Source of the DNA: Gammaproteobacteria bacterium
GTDB taxonomy: Bacteria; Pseudomonadota; Gammaproteobacteria; Steroidobacterales; JABDKV01
Assembly: GCA_029862285.1 (NCBI GenBank)
Contig: JAOTXR010000066.1
Span: forward strand, 1 to 8,454
Length of the DNA: 8,454 bases
Direction: 5' to 3'
Shown: piece by piece, positions 1-5,377 of the stretch
How positions within the stretch are numbered: the first letter of the stretch is position 1
Layout of the letters: each line of letters opens with the position of its first letter
The notes under the pieces: model-generated
Database searches by the model: none
Told to the model about the DNA's origin: nothing
Seen by the model: the letters and a program-made list of their open reading frames with translations, nothing else
Position numbers and translations under genes: made by a program

Positions 1-34
1 GTGGCTAACCCGGAATCTCAGCCGATTACAGGTG

Positions 35-502
35 TCAGATGCGGCAGTGAGCCTGGCCGCGTTTTTCCAGGTAGCGCTGGTGATATTCCTCGGCACGCCA
101 GAAGGTACTTGCGGCTTCGATTTTTGTCGCGACCGGCTGCGGCAGTTGGCCTGATTCGTCCAGTGCCTTCTTTGACCCCTCAGCGGCCTCACGCTGATTT
201 ACGTCCTGGAAAAAGATTACCGAGCGATACTGACTGCCATGGTCTGGTCCCTGACGATTGTGTTGTGTGGGATTGTGGCACGACCAGAATTTCTCCAATA
301 GCTTGTCGTAGCCGGTCACCGTCGGATTAAACTCCACCTGAACAACCTCCACATGGCCGGTATCGTCCCTGCACACGTTTTCATAGGTCGGGTTCTCAGT
401 CGTTCCGCCCATGTACCCGACCGCAGCGTCGATGATATCGAGCTCGCGAAAGGCCGCTTCCACGCCCCAGAAACAACCGGCCCCGAATGTCGCAGTCGCC
501 AT
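35..502 (-). CDS. msrA: Peptide-methionine (S)-S-oxide reductase MsrA
   Basis: Reduces the S-epimer of methionine sulfoxide, free or in proteins, back to methionine, repairing oxidative damage in the cytosol with thioredoxin as usual reductant. The 155-residue product starts with the family signature GCFWG, with catalytic Cys10. Also visible are the GHVEVV stretch with the expected acid Glu52, HNPTQ at 76-80, DHGSQYRS at 88-94 and EEYHQ at 138-142. A C-terminal Cys153 in the last three residues is the likely resolving cysteine; Cys44 and Cys75 are extra. No signal peptide is seen, and the length fits the short single-domain bacterial MsrA (E. coli MsrA is longer at the N-terminus). The ATG is fixed by an excellent ribosome binding site. 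It is transcribed away from the diguanylate cyclase gene; oxyR lies two genes away, which suits a peroxide-defence setting. Identification is firm; regulation by OxyR is only a guess. Confidence 0.97.
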   Translation of the reverse strand: MATATFGAGCFWGVEAAFRELDIIDAAVGYMGGTTENPTYENVCRDDTGHVEVVQVEFNPTVTGYDKLLEKFWSCHNPTQHNRQGPDHGSQYRSVIFFQDVNQREAAEGSKKALDESGQLPQPVATKIEAASTFWRAEEYHQRYLEKRGQAHCRI

Positions 503-511
503 ATCTGAAAA

Positions 512-518
512 CCTCCTT
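512..518 (-). promoter_or_regulatory. Strong Shine-Dalgarno of msrA
   Basis: On the minus strand the sequence reads AAGGAGG, a near-perfect anti-16S match, 9 nt before the ATG at 500-502. It decides the msrA start. Confidence 0.85.
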
Positions 519-588
519 AATATTGCGACCTCAACGCTAGCAAAAGTTTCACAGGATTGCGTAAGACGGGCGAGTTAAATTAGCGGCA

Positions 589-604
589 GCCGCGGATACG
601 CGGC
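589..604 (+). repeat. Short perfect hairpin upstream of the cyclase gene
   Basis: Arms 589-594 and 599-604 are fully complementary (6 bp, all GC) around a GATA tetraloop. It lies 80 nt before the ATG of the diguanylate cyclase. There is no T-tract, so it is not an intrinsic terminator on the plus strand. It could be a leader structure or chance in GC-rich DNA. Confidence 0.4.
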
Positions 605-672
605 CCCAAACCCGGTGAAACACCAGGGTCTGCTCGCGATTTGGTGCCTGACATGCGATCATCCGGCGCAAG

Positions 673-677
673 GGAGG
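673..677 (+). promoter_or_regulatory. Shine-Dalgarno deciding the cyclase start
   Basis: GGAGG within GGGAGGAAG lies 6 nt before the ATG at 684. The in-frame GTG at 615 has no comparable site, so 684 is preferred. Confidence 0.8.
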
Positions 678-683
678 AAGCTG

Positions 684-1394
684 ATGGCAGCCTTGAGCTG
701 GTTTTCCATCGCTGCGGTTGCGCTGGTCCTGATAGGGCTCACGGCGGTCGTCGTCGGCATCTGGCGTTGGCGGGTGGCCGCGTTAGTGCGTCGAACCCGG
801 CTATTGGAAGAACGGGTCACGCAACGAACGGCGGCATTGCAGCTGGCTACCGAGGAGCTGCATTTTCTCGCTTTTCACGATGATCTTACTGCGCTGATGA
901 ACCAGCGTGGATTCTGGCAACACGCAGACAAGCTCGAAATGGAGTCGCGTACCGGTCAGACCATGTTTGGGCTGGTACTGGTCGACCTGGATCACTTCAA
1001 GAGAGTTAACGACCGTTACGGTCACCGAACCGGCGACGAAGTGCTGCGCCACGCCGCCGGTTTGATGCAGCGGCAGTGCTGCGAAGCTGATTTTGTGTGC
1101 CGTTATGGTGGCGAAGAGTTTGCCATATTGGTAGTTGATACCAGTCCCGACAATTTGCGCAAGCTGGCCGAAACTTTGCGCTCCGAAATGGAATCGCATC
1201 CCTACAAAGGAGACAGCGGGGAAATTGCCTTTACTGCCAGTGTCGGTGTGTCTTACTGGCTCGGTGGTAAAGACAACGTCGAGGCGATGTTCGGTCGTGC
1301 CGATAAAGCGATGTATGAGGCAAAAGAAAGCCGCAATTCCTGGATGATGTGGAATCCGGCCATGGACTTTGAGTCGGCACCCGAAAACGCCTGA
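684..1394 (+). CDS. Membrane-anchored GGDEF diguanylate cyclase
   Basis: Condenses two GTP to cyclic di-GMP, the second messenger governing motility, adhesion and biofilm. The 236-residue form from ATG 684 has one N-terminal membrane helix (about 6-27), a basic stop-transfer WRWR, a short charged helical stalk (about 35-60) likely to mediate dimerisation, then a GGDEF domain (about 60-222). Active-site features are intact: HDDLTALMN at 65-73, VDLDHFKRVND at 100-110 with metal-binding Asp101, RYGGEEF at 140-146, and ADKAMYEAK at 206-214. The product-binding RxxD inhibitory site should lie just before RYGGEEF; here the four residues are CEAD (133-136), so the Arg is lost and feedback inhibition is predicted weak or absent. 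There is no periplasmic sensor domain. An extended frame from GTG 615 would add 23 residues but has no ribosome binding site. Identity is sure; the signal it answers to is unknown. Confidence 0.93.
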   Translation: MAALSWFSIAAVALVLIGLTAVVVGIWRWRVAALVRRTRLLEERVTQRTAALQLATEELHFLAFHDDLTALMNQRGFWQHADKLEMESRTGQTMFGLVLVDLDHFKRVNDRYGHRTGDEVLRHAAGLMQRQCCEADFVCRYGGEEFAILVVDTSPDNLRKLAETLRSEMESHPYKGDSGEIAFTASVGVSYWLGGKDNVEAMFGRADKAMYEAKESRNSWMMWNPAMDFESAPENA

Positions 1395-1452
1395 TCCATA
1401 GAACAGAATGTTCTCGGCTTATTGATAGATTTCCGGTATATTTTCGGGGTCC
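1395..1452 (+). promoter_or_regulatory. Probable oxyR promoter/operator region
   Basis: The 58-nt gap between the cyclase stop and the oxyR start holds a perfect palindrome at 1400-1414. An ATAG-N7-GTAT element at 1425-1439 matches one dyad of the OxyR consensus (ATAG-N7-CTAT) with one mismatch. A TATATT hexamer at 1437-1442 could serve as a -10 box, but it would place the start of transcription almost at the ATG, and no good -35 was found. OxyR proteins commonly repress their own gene, so an autoregulatory site here is plausible. The promoter assignment is weak. Confidence 0.35.
1400..1414. repeat. Perfect palindrome AGAACA-GAA-TGTTCT
   Basis: Six-base arms (1400-1405 and 1409-1414) are exact reverse complements around a 3-nt spacer. 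It lies 5 nt after the cyclase stop and 38 nt before the oxyR ATG. It is AT-richer than its surroundings and has no T-run, so it looks more like a dimeric-regulator operator than a terminator. Which protein might bind is not known. Confidence 0.55.
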
Positions 1453-2364
1453 ATGCCCCGCCGATCCTCCAGCCGTCTTCCTACTGTCAAACAGCTGCGT
1501 TATTTCGTGGCGCTGGTCGAGCACCAGCATTTTGCCCATGCGGCTGAAGCCAGTTTTGTTTCCCAGTCGGCCTTTAGTGTCGCAATAAAAGAACTGGAGA
1601 GGCTGTTGGGTGTCAACCTCGTTGATCGAACCAATAAGCGCGTCACCATTACCGCCACCGGAAAGGAGATAGCCGTGCACGCCCGTCTGTGTTTGCAGGA
1701 CATCGAAGCGCTGGTCGATATCGCCGGCGGCGCACGCAAACCGCTGACCGGGCGATTACGGCTGGGTGTAATCCCCACGATCGCCCCATTCATGCTGCCA
1801 CGTCTGTTACCCGGTTTGAGGAAGGCGTATCCAAACCTGGACTTATACTTGCGTGAAGACCTGACCGACAGGATCTACGAACGCATGATGGAGGGCGAAC
1901 TCGATCTTATCCTCATCGCGTTACCGTACGATTTTCGTGGCGTCGAAACGATGACTCTCTTTCACGACCCTTTTCTGCTTGCCTGCCGTCAGGGCAGCAA
2001 ACTTGTCGATCCGGAAAACTATTCCTTCAACCGGCTGCAGGCAGAAAGCGTCCTGTTATTGGAGGACGGACACTGTCTGCGCGATCATGCGCTGGCGGCA
2101 TGCCGTCTGCGCAGCACAGAAAAGATCAGCCGCTTCGCGGCAACCAGTCTAAATACACTTGTGCAAATGGTGGACAGCGATCTGGGTATTACATACTTAC
2201 CAGAGATGGCCGTGGGTACATCGCTTTTGCGCGGTACCAGAGTAAAGACCTATCCAATGCGACAGCAATCTGTCTATCGTGAGATAGGCCTGGCCTGGCG
2301 GCGCGGCAGCGCTCGCCACGCCGAGTTTGAATTGCTTGGTAATTTTATCCGCGAACAGCACTGA
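1453..2364 (+). CDS. oxyR: Hydrogen peroxide-inducible transcription regulator OxyR
   Basis: LysR-family regulator that senses H2O2 through a reversible disulfide and activates peroxide-defence genes. At 303 residues it has the usual family length. It has an N-terminal winged helix-turn-helix (about 11-70: KQLRYFVALVEHQHFAHAAE, then SQSAFSVAIKELE), a linker helix, and a periplasmic-binding-like sensor domain (about 98-300). The defining OxyR segment is present: EDGHCLRDHALAAC at 204-217, with Cys208 and Cys217 spaced exactly as E. coli Cys199 and Cys208. The neighbouring His207 and the VIPTIAPFMLP pocket with Thr109 are also kept. This separates it from ordinary LysR regulators and argues for a working peroxide switch. 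The start at ATG 1453 leaves a short basic serine/arginine extension (PRRSSSR) before the usual beginning, and only a weak GGGG ribosome site precedes it. It is followed after 5 nt by the sulfotransferase frame with no terminator between. Confidence 0.95.
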   Translation: MPRRSSSRLPTVKQLRYFVALVEHQHFAHAAEASFVSQSAFSVAIKELERLLGVNLVDRTNKRVTITATGKEIAVHARLCLQDIEALVDIAGGARKPLTGRLRLGVIPTIAPFMLPRLLPGLRKAYPNLDLYLREDLTDRIYERMMEGELDLILIALPYDFRGVETMTLFHDPFLLACRQGSKLVDPENYSFNRLQAESVLLLEDGHCLRDHALAACRLRSTEKISRFAATSLNTLVQMVDSDLGITYLPEMAVGTSLLRGTRVKTYPMRQQSVYREIGLAWRRGSARHAEFELLGNFIREQH

Positions 2365-2369
2365 CGGTC

Positions 2370-2549
2370 GTGTTCTTTCTGTTCTTACAGAGCCTGCTTC
2401 GTTACGTGCGCCTGTGCGCTTATAGCCTGTGGCCGCCCCGTGGCAGCAGTGCGCGTCGCAGTCTGCGACGCTTTCTGATCATGCTCGTGTTTTTGCCGCT
2501 CTTCGGCCTGGTTCAATTGGCGAATTGGGCTGGCTTTTTGTTGGACTAA
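2370..2549 (+). pseudogene. N-terminal part of the sulfotransferase, cut by an in-frame TAA
   Basis: From GTG 2370 (5 nt after the oxyR stop) an open frame of 59 codons runs to TAA at 2547-2549, in the same frame as the sulfotransferase that follows directly. It encodes a first hydrophobic patch (VFFLFLQSLL), an arginine-rich loop around residues 26-36, and a hydrophobic helix (FLIMLVFLPLFGLVQLANWAG), ending GFLLD. The next sense codons read LLFRGYRKV. As I recall the family, membrane-associated sulfotransferases often have this arrangement, with an acidic residue (such as LLDE) where the stop now sits; a single G-to-T change from GAA would give TAA. It therefore looks like the lost front of the downstream gene. 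Alternatives are a genuine small membrane protein, stop readthrough, or an assembly error. The start is uncertain, with no clear ribosome binding site. Confidence 0.65.
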
Positions 2550-3545
2550 TTGTTGTTTCGCGGTTATCGCAAAGTCGCGATCGATGAGCCGGTTTTTGTG
2601 AGCGGCGCGCCACGCAGCGGCACTACCCTGGTGCACCGAACTCTGGCGCTGGATCGGCAGTTCACTACGTTTAGCTTGTGGGAATGCCTGTTTGCGCCGT
2701 CGGTGACACAGCGACGCTTTTATCGCTTGCTTGCACGGCTGGATCGCCGGGTGGGTAACCCGCTGGAACGGATCCTGCGCCGGGGTGAGACCAGGTTACT
2801 GGGCGCGCTCGATGACGTGCATGGCACGAGTCTTGCCGATGCCGAAGAAGACTACTTCGTGTTCATGCCGGTATTGAGCTGCTTTCTCCTCGTAGTTCCT
2901 TTTCCGTATGCCTGCTGGATCTGGGATTTGGGTGAGTTCGATACTCGTGTTGATCCGGCGCAAAGAAGCAGGCTGATGCGTTATTATCGTCGCTGCATTC
3001 AGAAACACCTTTACGCCAACGGCACAGACAAGCGGTTTCTTTCCAAGAACGCATCGTTCCCGCCGTTGCTGGGCAGCCTGAGTGCCGAATTCCCTGATGC
3101 ACGCTTCGTGTTTTGTCTACGGGATCCAATACAAGTAGTTCCGTCGCAGCTCAGTTCGCTGCGCGATGGCATGGAATTTTTCTGCAACGACCCGTACGAT
3201 CCGGTTTTTCGCGACAAAATGATCGGGTTGCTGGCCTATTACTACCGCAACCTGATAGATACGCCGATCCCGGAACAACAACGGGAATGGGTGAGAATGA
3301 ACCAGTTCAAGACAGATCTTGCCGGCAGCATCGAGGCAATTTACGCCAGCTTCAATTTGCCCATGTCCGATGCCTACCGGCGTGATCTCGCGGAGTTTTC
3401 CGGCGCGGCACGCGACTACCAAAGCGTGCACGCGTATAGCCTGGACGAATTCGGATTGGATGCCGGCAAGCTACGCGTGCAGTTTGCCGATAGCGTCGTG
3501 AAACTCGATCTCCATGCTGACGCTGACGTGAGAGCGAGAACCTGA
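2550..3545 (+). CDS. Sulfotransferase (PAPS-dependent, Sulfotransferase_3-like), catalytic part
   Basis: Predicted to move the sulfuryl group from PAPS to a hydroxyl or amino group of a lipid or glycan. The 331 residues carry the 5'-phosphosulfate loop GAPRSGTT at 19-26 and the 3'-phosphate site FCLRDPIQVVPSQLS at 188-202 (Arg191, Ser199), with WECLF at 44-48 after the loop. The C-terminal half matches the long helical tail of bacterial lipid/glycan sulfotransferases. The only in-frame start candidates here are two TTG codons (2550, 2553) immediately after a TAA, with no real Shine-Dalgarno, which is poor for independent expression. The coding sequence appears to be the remainder of a longer gene beginning near 2370. 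Its stop overlaps the next start (TGATG), so it heads an operon with the glycosyltransferase. Catalytic residues are intact, so the defect would be recent, reversible or bypassed. The acceptor is not deducible. Confidence 0.85.
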   Translation: MLFRGYRKVAIDEPVFVSGAPRSGTTLVHRTLALDRQFTTFSLWECLFAPSVTQRRFYRLLARLDRRVGNPLERILRRGETRLLGALDDVHGTSLADAEEDYFVFMPVLSCFLLVVPFPYACWIWDLGEFDTRVDPAQRSRLMRYYRRCIQKHLYANGTDKRFLSKNASFPPLLGSLSAEFPDARFVFCLRDPIQVVPSQLSSLRDGMEFFCNDPYDPVFRDKMIGLLAYYYRNLIDTPIPEQQREWVRMNQFKTDLAGSIEAIYASFNLPMSDAYRRDLAEFSGAARDYQSVHAYSLDEFGLDAGKLRVQFADSVVKLDLHADADVRART

Positions 3546-4690
3546 TGTCATCGGGTGTCACCCGGTCGGCAGCGGTTTTGCCGGTAACAGAATTACGAGC
3601 GGCGTTTTTTTCAGATGCAGCGCCGGACCGCAATGGCGTTGGTACTTATTACCGGGATCTTTGCGAGCATCTGCAAGCTCGGGTAGAGCGGGCTGAGCTT
3701 TTTTGCCCCGAGCAAAGCGACGACGGCTGGCGTGATCCGATTTGTTTTCCGCTGCCTGGCGATGCAACACAAAAAATCTGTATTCCCAATCCGCGTCAGC
3801 TGCGTCGGCGGTTTGGGGCGTTGCAACCGCAGGCAGTAGTCGTGGCCACACCTGCCCCTTATGGTCTGATCGGTCTGCGTCTGGCGCGTAAGCACGGCGC
3901 CAGGGTCATTTCGGGTTTCCACACCCACTTCGAGAAACTAACCAGTCTTTATTGGAAAGATAAGCCCAGAACCGGCCGGCTGTTTCACTGGTATCTGGAA
4001 AATTGTCACCGGTTGCTATTCCGTTACAGTGACACTGTCCTTGCCAATTCCGAAGAGATGATTGAGATTGCGAATAGCATCGGGGCAAGAAACACCGAGC
4101 TAATGGGTACTACCATCGCGCGACCTTTTATTGATACGCCGGTAACAGCGCTGCGCGACAATATCGGTGTTGTGACTTTCGCCGGCCGGCTTGCAGCAGA
4201 GAAAAATCTCGAATCAGTGATTGCGGCGGCGCAGGCGTTGCCCGATATTCAATTTCGTATTGTCGGAACCGGGCCACAACTCGACTTGGTGGAAGAAGCG
4301 GCGGCACGTATTACTAATCTCGAATATGCGGGCTGGGTAGCGCGAGCGCAGATGCCGGAGATAATCGATGCAACCGACATGCTCGTATTGCCGTCACGTG
4401 TCGAGTCTTTCGGTACGATTGCACTCGAAGCGATGACCCGAAGCCGTACGGTGCTCGTCTCACGGGAATGCGGCATCACGCAGTGGCAAGACTTGAGTCC
4501 GGGCCTGTTTAGGATTGCGGAGGGCGAGGATCTCGCGGCGGCAATCAAGCGGGTTGCCGGTCTCGATCCGGCGTTACGCACACTAAAAGCACGGCGCGGC
4601 CGCGAGGCAGCCTGTAATCTTAACGAGTGGACGGTTAATCACTGGCTGGACGTGCTGTCACGAGGCGCGTTGGCGGGGAACCATGGCTGA
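3545..4690 (+). CDS. Family 4 glycosyltransferase (GT-B, retaining)
   Basis: Transfers a sugar from a nucleotide-sugar donor to an acceptor at the cytosolic membrane face. The 381 residues show the two Rossmann-like domains of GT-B enzymes. The N-terminal acceptor half has SDAAPDRNGVGTYYRDL at 23-39 (glycine-rich loop), and GFHTHFEKL at 124-132. The C-terminal donor half has FAGRLAAEKNLE at 212-223, and the family signature PSRVESFGTIALEAM at 283-297 containing the E-x7-E pair (Glu287, Glu295). No signal peptide is seen. FHTHF-type motifs are seen in diacylglycerol glucosyltransferases and relatives such as SqdX, which hints at a lipid acceptor, but this is inference. The ATG overlaps the sulfotransferase stop by one base, implying translational coupling, and the 3' end overlaps the deacetylase start by 8 nt. 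Donor sugar and acceptor are unknown. Confidence 0.9.
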   Translation: MSSGVTRSAAVLPVTELRAAFFSDAAPDRNGVGTYYRDLCEHLQARVERAELFCPEQSDDGWRDPICFPLPGDATQKICIPNPRQLRRRFGALQPQAVVVATPAPYGLIGLRLARKHGARVISGFHTHFEKLTSLYWKDKPRTGRLFHWYLENCHRLLFRYSDTVLANSEEMIEIANSIGARNTELMGTTIARPFIDTPVTALRDNIGVVTFAGRLAAEKNLESVIAAAQALPDIQFRIVGTGPQLDLVEEAAARITNLEYAGWVARAQMPEIIDATDMLVLPSRVESFGTIALEAMTRSRTVLVSRECGITQWQDLSPGLFRIAEGEDLAAAIKRVAGLDPALRTLKARRGREAACNLNEWTVNHWLDVLSRGALAGNHG

Positions 4691-5369
4691 GCCGATCTGG
4701 CTGGTTTCAGTGCACGACGTGATGCCCGAAACGATCGGCGTCGTTCGGGAGCTCGTGCAACAACTTGACGACAACGACATTGGCCCGCTAACGCTGCTCG
4801 TAGTCCCGGGTGGTTCGTGGGCCGCGTCCGAAATCGATTGGCTGCGGTCGCGGCAGCAACAGGGCGACAGTCTGGCGGGTCACGGCTGGGTACATCACGC
4901 CGCGGCGCCGCGTGGCATCTATGACCGACTACACCGGCGGTTCTTCTCCCGTGGCGTCGCCGAGCATTTGCCGCTCAATACGCCGGAAATTTCAGCGCTG
5001 ATACTGCGTTGCCATAACTGGTTTGATTCCAACAATCTCATGCCGGCGGAACTCTATGTGCCACCAGCCTGGGCGATGGGAGATATTTCTCGCGACCGGC
5101 TTCGTGAATTGCCGTTTCATCAGTACGAAACGCTGGCAGGCGTCTACGATTCCAGAACCGATCGTTTCCAGCGCATCCCGCTGGTCGGTTTCGAAGCCGA
5201 TACCCGTTTTCGCGCACTGTTTCTGCGCCTGTCCAATGCGTTGAACCGTGCCGCGGCCAGAGTCAGCGGGCAGCTGCGTGTCGCGATTCATCCGCGCGAC
5301 CTGCAACTAAATCTGCGTGCAGATCTCGACAAGGCGATGACCGGTGTTCCTGTTTGCAGCGTCTACTGA
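4683..5369 (+). CDS. DUF2334 / NodB-like polysaccharide deacetylase
   Basis: Predicted metal-dependent hydrolase that removes N-acetyl (or other acyl) groups from a sugar. In its 228 residues the expected motif order of the NodB fold is visible. VSVHDVMPE at 8-16 contains the catalytic/metal Asp12. GHGWVHH at 66-72 contains the H-x3-H metal ligands (His67, His71). PPAW at 127-130 and VAIHPRDL at 200-207, with His203, complete the late active-site motifs. There is no signal peptide, so it should act in the cytosol, consistent with a substrate made by the glycosyltransferase just upstream. The ATG lies inside the last codons of that gene (8-nt overlap) behind a GGGGA ribosome site at 4675-4679. 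An appealing but untested reading is that the glycosyltransferase adds an N-acetylated sugar and this enzyme exposes the free amine. Confidence 0.88.
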   Translation: MAEPIWLVSVHDVMPETIGVVRELVQQLDDNDIGPLTLLVVPGGSWAASEIDWLRSRQQQGDSLAGHGWVHHAAAPRGIYDRLHRRFFSRGVAEHLPLNTPEISALILRCHNWFDSNNLMPAELYVPPAWAMGDISRDRLRELPFHQYETLAGVYDSRTDRFQRIPLVGFEADTRFRALFLRLSNALNRAAARVSGQLRVAIHPRDLQLNLRADLDKAMTGVPVCSVY

Positions 5370-5377
5370 AGTGGCCG

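Larger units (their letters stand above)
503..683. other. Divergent intergenic region msrA / diguanylate cyclase
   Basis: This 181-nt stretch separates the two divergent genes and must hold both promoters. No convincing -35/-10 pair was seen on either strand. Apart from the two ribosome binding sites, it contains a short perfect hairpin (GCCGCG, GATA loop, CGCGGC) at 589-604. An open frame from a GTG at 615 runs into the diguanylate cyclase, but that GTG lacks a Shine-Dalgarno. No c-di-GMP riboswitch pattern was recognised. Confidence 0.5.

Noticed and set aside
1..330. Plus-strand open frame at the window start
   Set aside because: It lies antisense to msrA, whose identity is certain; its Arg/Pro/Ser-rich translation resembles no family.
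503..683. Possible c-di-GMP riboswitch ahead of the cyclase
   Set aside because: None of the conserved GEMM-type elements were found; only a 6-bp hairpin is present.
615..683. Upstream GTG start for the cyclase
   Set aside because: There is no Shine-Dalgarno before 615, whereas ATG 684 has GGAGG at ideal spacing and begins directly with the membrane helix.
1398..1439. Full tandem OxyR site (four ATAG/CTAT elements)
   Set aside because: The two ATAG elements are 27 nt apart, not the required 22, and the remaining quarters do not match; at most one dyad survives.
2371..2387. Direct repeat TGTTCTT-TC-TGTTCTT, echoing the oxyR palindrome arm
   Set aside because: It falls in the hydrophobic N-terminal segment of the sulfotransferase frame, where Phe/Leu codons explain the repetition.
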